Origin: Acidisphaera sp. S103
Lineage (GTDB): Bacteria > Pseudomonadota > Alphaproteobacteria > Acetobacterales > Acetobacteraceae
Length of the DNA: 40,570 nucleotides
Direction of reading: 5' to 3'
NCBI RefSeq assembly: GCF_009765975.1
Contig: NZ_LMUJ01000012.1
Span: forward strand, 1-40,570
A model generated the notes under the pieces. That model was not told where the DNA came from and searched no databases. It was given only the letters and a program-made list of their open reading frames with translations. This document shows positions 14,418 to 21,317 of this stretch, piece after piece (the first letter of the stretch is position 1; every line of letters starts with the position of its first letter). The translations under genes were made by a program, and so were the position numbers.

Positions 14418-16016
14418 TTAACCGGGGGTTAAGGGGTTCGGCTTCACACGCGCAGCCCATGGTGCGCGCAGCTTCCAGAAATTCGGGGCATAGAAGGGAA
14501 TGCTCAGCCGTCCCTCGCCGGCGACCCAGATGCGGCCTTCACCCGGCCGCAGGCTGCGAAAGTCTTGCGGCAAGAGATAGCGCCGCTTCACCAGCTGAAC
14601 GCCGTAACCATCGCCGGAATTCGAGTTGGCGCTATCGCCGCCGCCCTCGTTGTTCGTGTTGCCATTGGGCGACGACGCAGAGCCAGCGTTATAAGTCGCG
14701 CCGTTCGCGGTGCCACTGGAGGCGTTGTAACCGGCTTGCGCACGGGTCGTGTCGCCGCTGCGCTCGGACATCCATTCGCAGGACAGGCGATCACCGGCGG
14801 GACCGATGGTGGCAACAATTCCTGCCTGGGAAACCATCCCCTCCCACTCGTCACCCCAGCACGCCCGGAGGTGTTCGAGCGATTGCACTATCGGAAGGAA
14901 TTGCATGCCATACTCTGGCACCACGGCCCAATTCTTCACCAGCACCGGCAAATTGCCGACCGTTGCGCGGAACTCATCGAGCACGAATAACGTGCTGTAT
15001 TTGCCCGGCCGGAAATGCCCGCGTATCGCACAAGACAGCAGGACTTTGAGCCAGCGGCGCTGTTCATCAAGCTTGTCCGGCGGCAACACCACCAGGACAG
15101 TCGTGCACTCGTCGCGCAGCTTCGTCAGATCCGCGCCGTCAGTCACAGACAAATCCCGTTCGATGCACGGATCGAGAAAGGGCGTTAACTGCGTGACCGC
15201 TGTCGAGTGAATGCCGGCCAGCTCATCCTTGCCGGCCTCGCGCATGAAACGCGACGCCACCAGGCTAATGAGGGGACCGCCCTCTTTAATCATCCGCTTG
15301 ACCGTGACGCGCAGCCCTTGCGTCTGTTCCTCGATTACTCCCCCTTTTGGCCCTCTAATCTCTTTGCCCTCGGCATCGCGGAGCGGCTCGAATTTATCGG
15401 GTTCCATCAGCTTGCGGACGACGTTCACGAGGGAAGGTGTCCGGTGCTCGGCCTTGGCGAGCTGCACTTCGAACATGACGAAGGCCGCCACGATTTGAGA
15501 GCCACCATCCGTAAAGTGCGCGCCGGTGCCGCCCTCATAACGATCAAAGATCGCATCGACGATCGCCCGCGCGTCACTGAAAGAGCTATCGCTGTCGGCA
15601 TCGAAACGGAGCAGCGCGTTGAACCCGACGCCTTTGATGTTGTGAACCGGGTAGGGGCTGATCACCTGCAGCTTGCTGTGCCGGGCGATTTCATCGCCGC
15701 ATGTCGACGTAATCGTGCCCTTCGAATCCACCCAGAAGAAGCTGCGGCCGCGCGAAGTCATGGCCAGCTCGGTCAACATCCGCGTCTGCTTACCGGCCCG
15801 CGCGAGCCCATGCAGAATCGCGTGACGCTCCCCATGCCATAGAAGTGGCGTTCCGGGCTTGCCGGTTTTCCGGTCGAGATAATATCCGAACTTGATCGGC
15901 GTTGGTCTTACCGTCTTCGCCTTCGCCGGCTTCGGCACATCGCATCTGCGCGGCGATGGTTCGTCTGGCAGCTTGCCATGTTTCCACGCGTCGCCCAGCT
16001 CGCTCAGGAAACCCAT
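14418..16016 (-). CDS. VirD4/TraG-like coupling ATPase without membrane anchor
   Basis: A 532-residue protein from the ATG at 16016 (a GTG at 16019 is possible). A TraD/TraG-type nucleotide-binding core is recognisable: Walker A region G70-L-A-R-A-G-K-Q-T78, Walker B L-F-V-L-D-E-F, and Q-S-L-E-H-L, corresponding to the Q-S-x-x-Q-L of VirD4. Two features are odd. The usual GK[ST] is GKQT, confirmed in the DNA, and the N-terminal transmembrane helices of VirD4 proteins are missing. A Gly/Asn/Ser-rich insert (about residues 425-475) precedes the conserved C-terminal part. It likely brings relaxase-DNA to a transport channel, possibly anchored through the small membrane proteins of the same operon. 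Confidence 0.8.
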   Translation of the reverse strand: MGFLSELGDAWKHGKLPDEPSPRRCDVPKPAKAKTVRPTPIKFGYYLDRKTGKPGTPLLWHGERHAILHGLARAGKQTRMLTELAMTSRGRSFFWVDSKGTITSTCGDEIARHSKLQVISPYPVHNIKGVGFNALLRFDADSDSSFSDARAIVDAIFDRYEGGTGAHFTDGGSQIVAAFVMFEVQLAKAEHRTPSLVNVVRKLMEPDKFEPLRDAEGKEIRGPKGGVIEEQTQGLRVTVKRMIKEGGPLISLVASRFMREAGKDELAGIHSTAVTQLTPFLDPCIERDLSVTDGADLTKLRDECTTVLVVLPPDKLDEQRRWLKVLLSCAIRGHFRPGKYSTLFVLDEFRATVGNLPVLVKNWAVVPEYGMQFLPIVQSLEHLRACWGDEWEGMVSQAGIVATIGPAGDRLSCEWMSERSGDTTRAQAGYNASSGTANGATYNAGSASSPNGNTNNEGGGDSANSNSGDGYGVQLVKRRYLLPQDFRSLRPGEGRIWVAGEGRLSIPFYAPNFWKLRAPWAARVKPNPLTPG

Positions 16017-16336
16017 CACCAGATCCTCTCATCGAGAGGATTCGGACGGCCGCCCCCGCGGCCGGCGAGCATGGCAACGGCTTCCGCTTCCGTCGCATCG
16101 CGCGCCCATCCATGAACCGCCTGGCGGCGCATCATTTCGAGCCAGGCGCGGCGGCGCTTGCGCGCCTTCCGTGCCGCGCGCCTGGCAGCCGCTTCGGTGT
16201 TGACGGCGGACGGCGCACGGCTGAAAAGACCGGCGGCAGGGGCTTGGCGCAATCCGTTCGCGGCGGCGTTGATTGCTGCAACGAACGGAATGCTCAGGAG
16301 GGAAAAAATGCCCTCGCGGCCGGTTGAGTCGCCCAT
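16016..16336 (-). CDS. Small basic protein coupled to the coupling ATPase
   Basis: A 106-residue protein with a weakly hydrophobic N-terminal segment (F-S-L-L-S-I-P-F-V-A-A-I-N-A-A-A) and a very basic middle (A-R-R-A-A-R-K-A-R-K-R-R-R-A-W). Its TGA stop overlaps the ATG of the coupling ATPase as TGATG. I recognise no family. The overlap and its basic, partly hydrophobic composition suggest an accessory DNA- or membrane-associated component of the transfer operon. Confidence 0.6.
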   Translation of the reverse strand: MGDSTGREGIFSLLSIPFVAAINAAANGLRQAPAAGLFSRAPSAVNTEAAARRAARKARKRRRAWLEMMRRQAVHGWARDATEAEAVAMLAGRGGGRPNPLDERIW

Positions 16337-16357
16337 GACGCCATGCGCTCCGGCTCG

Positions 16358-16876
16358 TTAGTCGCCAGCCAGGTCGGCGTAATCGAACACTTCGTCGGCC
16401 TCGGGCGCGTCGTTGGGACCGAAAAGGAAATCCGCTGCCGTCTTCTCCACCCAGTGATCGAGCATGAACATCAGCAGACCCGGCACAGCACCGGCGAATG
16501 CGCCGGTCGAATCGTAGTAGCCGGTTGAAAAATACCAGGTGGCATTGCCGATGATCCCGATCAGGATCGCGGCGAGCGGGGAAAGCCGCAGCCGAGCCTG
16601 CATCTTCCGGCAAATCAACACGCGGAAAACGATCTGCGAGAAGATCACAAGGCCGGCGACGAAGACCGTCAACACGACACCCGTCACGAGGCCGCGTGTC
16701 GAATAGAGAAGCGGTTGCGGCAGGCCTTCGATGAAATAGCGCAGACCCACAGCATCACGAGGATGAATAAGCGTTTGTAGGATCACCGGCACCGCCAGCC
16801 AGCCGGCGACGACCAACCAGGCGTAGATCCCGCCGAGCCGGAAGAACACGATTACCGAGAATAAGTATTTCTTCAT
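16358..16876 (-). CDS. Integral membrane protein of the transfer operon
   Basis: A 172-residue protein starting MKKYLFSVIVFFRLGG at 16876, supported by AGGAGA about 10 bases upstream. Four hydrophobic segments are visible: near residues 12-35, 60-85 (G-V-V-L-T-V-F-V-A-G-L-V-I-F), 100-115 (L-A-A-I-L-I-G-I-I-G) and 125-140. The C-terminal tail is acidic. It sits in the operon with the soluble coupling ATPase and may provide its membrane anchor; that is an inference. No known family was recognised. Confidence 0.7.
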   Translation of the reverse strand: MKKYLFSVIVFFRLGGIYAWLVVAGWLAVPVILQTLIHPRDAVGLRYFIEGLPQPLLYSTRGLVTGVVLTVFVAGLVIFSQIVFRVLICRKMQARLRLSPLAAILIGIIGNATWYFSTGYYDSTGAFAGAVPGLLMFMLDHWVEKTAADFLFGPNDAPEADEVFDYADLAGD

Positions 16877-16880
16877 TGTC

Positions 16881-17441
16881 TTACTTTCTCCTGAAAGCGA
16901 GTCTCGCAGGTTGCGGCGGCGGCAGAGAGGGACGCTCAAGATGACCGAGACCGATGATGTCCAGCGGACAACCGGGATAGCGGCGGCCCTCGGCGCGGCA
17001 GGGGCGCTCGACCGAAACGGTTAAGGTGTCGCTGGTCATCGTCCGTTCGACGAAGCGGCCGCAGGCGCAATGCACCCGGCGACCTAACCGACCGCCGCAG
17101 TGCAGAACATTGCGCATTCCGGGGCAGTCGAAACTGCCGCAGCCCCAGGCATCGCGCGCGCCAGGCGCAACACCGCAGATCGGACAATTCCAATCACGCA
17201 CCGCGCCGCCAAAAGTGAAGGCCGACGGATTGACCGCGCCGCCGTTGCGGGCGCTTCCGCGTTTCGCCAATTCCGATCCGGTCAGCACCGCGTTGCCGTT
17301 CCGGTCGCGGCCGACAAGACCGATGAAGGAGACGCCTTCGACGCTGCATGTCATCGGTATGCGCGCCCACACTCGCGCGGGCGGCGTGACCGCTAGAGCC
17401 GGCAACTGGATCACCGGCCGCGTGACGACATCGCGGCTCAT
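16881..17441 (-). CDS. Cysteine-rich zinc-ribbon-like protein
   Basis: A 186-residue protein starting at the ATG at 17441 that overlaps the lipoprotein stop as ATGA. Central cysteines are arranged as W-N-C-P-I-C-G, then W-G-C-G-S-F-D-C-P-G, V-L-H-C-G-G and H-C-A-C-G, enough for two zinc sites. Most of the remainder is basic or proline-rich. I do not know the family. It lies four bases upstream of the membrane-protein start, firmly inside the operon. Confidence 0.6.
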   Translation of the reverse strand: MSRDVVTRPVIQLPALAVTPPARVWARIPMTCSVEGVSFIGLVGRDRNGNAVLTGSELAKRGSARNGGAVNPSAFTFGGAVRDWNCPICGVAPGARDAWGCGSFDCPGMRNVLHCGGRLGRRVHCACGRFVERTMTSDTLTVSVERPCRAEGRRYPGCPLDIIGLGHLERPSLPPPQPARLAFRRK

Positions 17442-17794
17442 GATCCGCACCACAGCAACGACATACGCCACCAACCGGCGCAATCGGAATTATCCGGGTT
17501 GATGGCCGGCCGGGGTGGCGTCGAAACGGCCGCCCGCTGCACAGGATCTGGCGGCGGCGCTTGGCGCACGGTCGGAGCCGCAACGAGCGGCGGCAGTTCA
17601 TAGCTCGGTGCTTCGCGCGTTCCACCGTCACAGCATGCCGGCACGTAGGGCGCGGGTTGCGGCGGGGTGTAGTGGTAAGAGGGGAAGCTCGGCGGCTGGG
17701 CGTAGCTCGCAAAGCTCGGCACCGGCGGCGTCGGGTTCGATACGCAGCCGGCGAGCAAGATCCCCGCCGCCACCAGGATGATAGGGCTTCTCAT
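17438..17794 (-). CDS. Proline-rich lipoprotein
   Basis: A 118-residue protein with an N-terminal signal (M-R-S-P-I-I-L-V-A-A-G-I-L-L-A-G-C) and lipobox L-A-G-C with the cysteine at residue 17. The mature part is rich in Pro, Ser and Tyr. A small lipoprotein in a transfer operon recalls VirB7-like or entry-exclusion lipoproteins, but no sequence match supports either. Both ends overlap neighbours as ATGA (17794 with the upstream stop, 17438 with the downstream start). Confidence 0.7.
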   Translation of the reverse strand: MRSPIILVAAGILLAGCVSNPTPPVPSFASYAQPPSFPSYHYTPPQPAPYVPACCDGGTREAPSYELPPLVAAPTVRQAPPPDPVQRAAVSTPPRPAINPDNSDCAGWWRMSLLWCGS

Positions 17795-18000
17795 GACGTC
17801 GGCACCTCGGACGGGTCACCGGATGACGCCGGCACCATCAATCGCCAATTCGCGAACCGGCATAGCGGCGCATCGCGGAACAGATCGGGCTGTGGCCCTC
17901 GGCAATCCTCGGCTTCGCATAGGCAATCGCACCAGCGAATTTCGGGGGGGACGCTTTCGGATGCAGAAGGGCGGCCGCCGTAAAGTTTCAGGTGATCCAT
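17791..18000 (-). CDS. Small cysteine-rich protein
   Basis: A 69-residue protein starting at 18000, inside the last 13 bases of the preceding gene, and ending in an ATGA overlap with the lipoprotein gene. It contains W-C-D-C-L-C-E-A-E-D-C-R-G and a further Cys (P-L-C-R-F), so metal binding is possible. No signal peptide. No family recognised. Confidence 0.55.
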   Translation of the reverse strand: MDHLKLYGGRPSASESVPPEIRWCDCLCEAEDCRGPQPDLFRDAPLCRFANWRLMVPASSGDPSEVPTS

Positions 18001-18317
18001 TTGGACGCCCTCACTAAAAGGCAGCAACCCGCAAAGGCCAAAGCAAGGCCACATAATTGCGCCGGGTGCGTATAAACAAACGCCATGCAATGGACGAGTA
18101 GAGTGGCGATCATTCCGCCGTAAAAGCAGAGCGGGGAAAAATCGCCACGGACGAAAAGGTCCATGCCGACATCGATGACGACGAGACCGGCTAAAACCGC
18201 TGCGAAGGGGCGACCGTACCCCATCGCGAAGGCGATGAACCGACCAACGCGGCCGCGAAAAATCCTGCGAGGTTTGTAATCGAACCTGTCGAACGAGAAA
18301 TTGTCTTCGAACTTCAT
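17988..18317 (-). CDS. Small membrane protein
   Basis: A 109-residue protein starting MKFEDNFSFDRFDYKPRR at 18317. It has about three hydrophobic segments: residues 32-55, a middle one around Y-G-G-M-I-A-T-L-L-V-H-C, and a C-terminal one, L-C-G-L-A-L-A-F-A-G-C-C-L-L-V. Its ATG overlaps the stop of the 19-codon frame upstream, and its own 3' end overlaps the next gene by 13 bp. It is an inner-membrane component of unknown function. Confidence 0.6.
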   Translation of the reverse strand: MKFEDNFSFDRFDYKPRRIFRGRVGRFIAFAMGYGRPFAAVLAGLVVIDVGMDLFVRGDFSPLCFYGGMIATLLVHCMAFVYTHPAQLCGLALAFAGCCLLVRASKWIT

Positions 18318-18373
18318 GACAGCCCCCGCACCATGCGCCACGGCTTGGCGGCGATTTCGCGGTGCGCGCTCAT
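18314..18373 (-). CDS. 19-residue frame bridging two overlapped genes
   Basis: The ATG at 18373 overlaps the TGA of the 93-residue gene (ATGA), and the TGA at 18316-18314 overlaps the ATG at 18317 (ATGA again). The product would be MSAHREIAAKPWRMVRGLS. The double overlap keeps ribosomes moving through what would otherwise be a 55-bp gap, so it may be a coupling peptide rather than a functional protein. Confidence 0.45.
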   Translation of the reverse strand: MSAHREIAAKPWRMVRGLS

Positions 18374-18651
18374 GACTTAGACGCCTTGCGCGCACGAGCC
18401 CTGACGACGAGCCACGCGATGACCGAGATCCCGGCAACGGTGACGATGATCGACTGCACCGGGTAAAATTCGAAGCAGGCAACGATCCCGCCGATCATCA
18501 TGGCGATAAGGGACAGGCAGAAGAGGAACGCGAAATAAGCCCCCCATTCGCCGCGGCTTTGCGACTTAGGAGCAGGCGGCGCGATCAGGGTGACGGGCTC
18601 GACGGTTACGACCCGGTATTCGGTGATGAGGTAGTCCGGTTTCGGTGCCAT
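18370..18651 (-). CDS. Two-helix membrane protein, paralog of its upstream neighbour
   Basis: A 93-residue protein beginning MAPKPDYLITEYRVVTVEP, followed by a charged linker and two hydrophobic segments (A-Y-F-A-F-L-F-C-L-S-L-I-A-M-M-I and I-I-V-T-V-A-G-I-S-V-I-A-W-L-V-V) and a basic tail. The N-terminal 19 residues match those of the 49-residue protein just upstream, so the two arose by duplication. The start lies three bases after that gene's stop. Confidence 0.65.
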   Translation of the reverse strand: MAPKPDYLITEYRVVTVEPVTLIAPPAPKSQSRGEWGAYFAFLFCLSLIAMMIGGIVACFEFYPVQSIIVTVAGISVIAWLVVRARARKASKS

Positions 18652-18654
18652 CGG

Positions 18655-18804
18655 TCAGTGACCGAAAGCGAACAGCAAGACGACGCCAATCGCGACGAGC
18701 AGCAGCAGCAGCCAGCCAATGCCGCCTTCCGGCTTCGGAGGCTCAGTCGGTTCGATAGTGACAACGGTGTATTCGGTAACGAGATAGTCGGGACGACGCG
18801 CCAT
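18655..18804 (-). CDS. 49-residue single-helix membrane protein
   Basis: This frame encodes MARRPDYLVTEYTVVTIEP, a Pro/Glu linker and one hydrophobic segment (G-W-L-L-L-L-L-V-A-I-G-V-V-L-L-F-A). It is the first gene of the minus-strand operon, and its N-terminus is clearly paralogous to that of the 93-residue protein. Coordinates follow from direct translation: ATG at 18804, TGA at 18657-18655. It is too short to be found by ordinary length cut-offs. Confidence 0.6.
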   Translation of the reverse strand: MARRPDYLVTEYTVVTIEPTEPPKPEGGIGWLLLLLVAIGVVLLFAFGH

Positions 18805-18843
18805 TGCTCAACCCTCCACTTTCGCGGGAGGCTACATGAGAAA

Positions 18844-18873
18844 AACACGGCGAGAAACTTTTCACGCCGTGTT
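18844..18873 (-). terminator. Terminator of the TPR gene
   Basis: AACACGGCG (18844-18852) and CGCCGTGTT (18865-18873) form a 9-bp stem. On the minus strand the stem ends in a T-run, so it terminates the TPR gene that stops at 18879. The promoter of the transfer operon must lie in or around the following 40 bp. Confidence 0.75.
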
Positions 18874-18878
18874 AATGT

Positions 18879-20735
18879 TCACTTCGGCGTGAGGGCCGCT
18901 TTATGGGCGCGGTATCGCGCTGCTTGAGCTAGGCTCGCTTCGGAACTCCACCCCCGCACGTCACGCGGCGGCTCTTTGGCTTTTGCGAGTTGGCGCGTAT
19001 TCCATTCCGGCTTTGTCGGAATGTCGATCCCGTCCGGTACTGGGTTCGAACGCAGCCAGTTCGCCAGCTTTATAGCGAGCGGCTTATCCTCATGTCCGAT
19101 CACCCCCCGATGCAGTGTTCCGGCCTTAGCTTCTGTCTGATACGCCCGCCACGCGAAAGCAGCCGGGTTTTCGTCCAGCCGGTTGTCCTTGCCCCATTTC
19201 AGGCGCGGCTTTGCTCTCGCGCGTTTTGTCGTCTGGACTGCCTCTGAAACCGTGGCGCTCAGCAGCTGATCCGGGGAGCCGCCGTCCGTGTTGCTTGTCG
19301 AAATGCGGCCGGTCGTCGAACGGGCGGCCAGCTCCAGTTGGCCCCGTAAATTCAGCCCGAGGCGTGTGCCGATCTCCACCCATGCGGAAGCTCTACTCTC
19401 AGGTGCTATTCCATGAGTATCGAGGACCGAGCAAATATCGGTTATCAAGTCCTTCCCCAAGGCCATATCACTATATAGCGTAAAAACCCCGCTATCGCGA
19501 AATACTTGCATGATGTATTCGGCAAGAGCGGGGCGGATATTAAGCATAAGGCGCGGAAGAACTTGCAAATACAATGGCGCCGCTTGGCTAAAGCTGCCAA
19601 TCAGATGAAAAATTCCTCCTATGCCAGCAACCGTTTCCGCCCAAAGCTCGGGGGCCCGATCGCGATGAAGCTCCGGCATGAAGGGCAGGGAAAGTACCCC
19701 TTCCAGGGTGATCACGATCTCCTGGAAGACGCTTTCTCCTTTCCCGATACTTGCCAGATAGGGGTATGCCTCGCCGAATAATCGAACCGCGCCGGACAGC
19801 CGGCGAACGCCTTCGCGCTTCTTTTCATCAGCCGTCGATTTCGCCAGCGCGCCTCCCACATCCCGTTCGGTCAGGGCGAGCACAACCGTGATTTGATTCC
19901 AATCCGCTGCGGCCTTTCCTCTGGGAAGGGTATCCCGGGCTTCCTCCAGGATTTCGACGGCCCTGCGCCCGGTCTGGATGGCGACGTTTTCTCCTTCGTG
20001 CAGCCAGCTCTTCTGCATTTGAGCACGCAGGCATTCCGCCTGCACACGCCGGGTGCGGGCCCAGGCCAGGCTCCAGTCTAATGTGTCCTCTTCGTGGGGG
20101 CGTAGCAGACCGAGCGCCTGGTCGATGATGGGAAGAGCTTCGTTGGGGCGCCCGTCCTCGTGATAAGTCGCTGCCAGATTACTGAGAATCCGGACGCGCA
20201 ATACGCGGCGCTCCGCGGATGTCTTCACGATCACCGGGCCGAGTAAGGTCAGCGCGAACGTGTAGGCGTCAATGGCTTTTGTTCTGTATTCGGCTCGACC
20301 GTGATCGGGAACGGCGTCCTGTCTTGCAAGCTCGGCATAAGCGGAGCCGAGCGTATCCAACGCGCGCGGAGCATCCGGCCAAACGGTCGCGGGTGTCAGG
20401 TTTTCCCGAATTTCCTCCAGCAGGTTCACGGCGTCCCGGGGCCGGCCCAAACGGCGAAGGATAATGGCGCGATTGATGGTCACCCGCCATTCGAAGGCTG
20501 TTGTGTCCGAGGTTGCCGGATGGACCGCACGCGCTGCCGCGACCGCTGTCCGAAGCTCAAGTTCCGCAGCCTGCAACAGCTCCGCGCGGCCCTCGGCAAT
20601 GCCTTGCCGTAAGTTTTTCAGTCCAGCGTGCAAAGGCAGATCCGCCGCGCGTAGGCGCAGGCGTGCCACAGGCAAGTAGTCGTCGTCACTCGACCGCTGC
20701 GGTTCGGGGATGAGTTGCGAGGCCGCGCCGGACAA
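18879..20735 (-). CDS. TPR-repeat protein
   Basis: A protein of about 618 residues dominated by helical repeats of TPR type. Examples are R-A-I-I-L-R-R-L-G-R-P-R-D-A-V-N-L-L-E-E, L-G-S-A-Y-A-E-L-A-R and L-A-A-T-Y-H-E-D-G-R-P-N-E-A-L-P-I-I. The last 130 residues are basic and unlike TPRs. The longest open frame begins with TTG at 20735, with an in-frame stop just upstream and no ribosome site, so the exact start is uncertain; GTG codons slightly downstream are alternatives. It diverges from the exported protein and caspase-fold genes. TPR proteins commonly act as sensors or scaffolds for caspase-type proteases, but a link here is inference. Confidence 0.7.
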   Translation of the reverse strand: MSGAASQLIPEPQRSSDDDYLPVARLRLRAADLPLHAGLKNLRQGIAEGRAELLQAAELELRTAVAAARAVHPATSDTTAFEWRVTINRAIILRRLGRPRDAVNLLEEIRENLTPATVWPDAPRALDTLGSAYAELARQDAVPDHGRAEYRTKAIDAYTFALTLLGPVIVKTSAERRVLRVRILSNLAATYHEDGRPNEALPIIDQALGLLRPHEEDTLDWSLAWARTRRVQAECLRAQMQKSWLHEGENVAIQTGRRAVEILEEARDTLPRGKAAADWNQITVVLALTERDVGGALAKSTADEKKREGVRRLSGAVRLFGEAYPYLASIGKGESVFQEIVITLEGVLSLPFMPELHRDRAPELWAETVAGIGGIFHLIGSFSQAAPLYLQVLPRLMLNIRPALAEYIMQVFRDSGVFTLYSDMALGKDLITDICSVLDTHGIAPESRASAWVEIGTRLGLNLRGQLELAARSTTGRISTSNTDGGSPDQLLSATVSEAVQTTKRARAKPRLKWGKDNRLDENPAAFAWRAYQTEAKAGTLHRGVIGHEDKPLAIKLANWLRSNPVPDGIDIPTKPEWNTRQLAKAKEPPRDVRGWSSEASLAQAARYRAHKAALTPK

Positions 20736-20846
20736 GGCTTAAATGCCCCGGACCGGCGGCAATAACCCGGTGATCGATAGACGAGAGGGCAAACGCGCCT
20801 GCCGACGCGGGAGCGGCGAGAAGCGGCGAGCCCGATGGAGGATCAA

Positions 20847-21278
20847 ATGCTGCGCTCCCGCACATTGCGGATCGTCATACTCGTTCTTTCCGTCCATGCG
20901 GCCAGTTGGGCCGCCCCCTCTAGTCCCACGCCTTTACTAGACCAGGGGCCGCTCGGCACTCGGCTCCACGCGGTTGCGCCGACGATGCTGGCCAGCGTCG
21001 AGACCCAGCTCCAGGTCCTTCTCGGAAACGGCCAAACGCCACCCTCTGCCAATGACAACAAGTCGTTTACCCCCATCGGCCGCAGCCCGTTGCAGGGATA
21101 TGTGGACAGCACACGGCGGCAGGATACCCCCAAAGGGGATGCCGTATCGCCAAGCCCGGCCGAACGCCGCCAGTTAGAAGTAAACCCGGCCTTTGCCAAG
21201 GCCTTCGCTAAAGACCCACTGGGGGCGCTTCGGCTGCTGCGCCGGGTCAATATCATTTTGCAGGACGCCCAGAACTGA
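20847..21278 (+). CDS. Exported hypothetical protein upstream of the caspase gene
   Basis: A 143-residue protein starting at the ATG at 20847 (GGAGG five bases upstream). The N-terminus M-L-R-S-R-T-L-R-I-V-I-L-V-L-S-V-H-A-A-S-W-A is a Sec signal peptide with cleavage likely after A-S-W-A. The mature part is Pro/Ser-rich with a final helix (L-G-A-L-R-L-L-R-R-V-N-I). No family recognised. It lies 39 bp upstream of the caspase-fold lipoprotein and is probably co-transcribed with it, so a partner or inhibitor role is possible. Confidence 0.6.
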   Translation: MLRSRTLRIVILVLSVHAASWAAPSSPTPLLDQGPLGTRLHAVAPTMLASVETQLQVLLGNGQTPPSANDNKSFTPIGRSPLQGYVDSTRRQDTPKGDAVSPSPAERRQLEVNPAFAKAFAKDPLGALRLLRRVNIILQDAQN

Positions 21279-21317
21279 CCTCACAGGCCACGGAATCTTA
21301 TGAGTAGGAGCGTATGC

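Noticed and set aside
14418-18804. A complete type IV secretion system
   Set aside because: Only a coupling-type ATPase and small envelope proteins are present. No VirB4, VirB6, VirB8-10 or VirB11 homologue was seen anywhere in the window.
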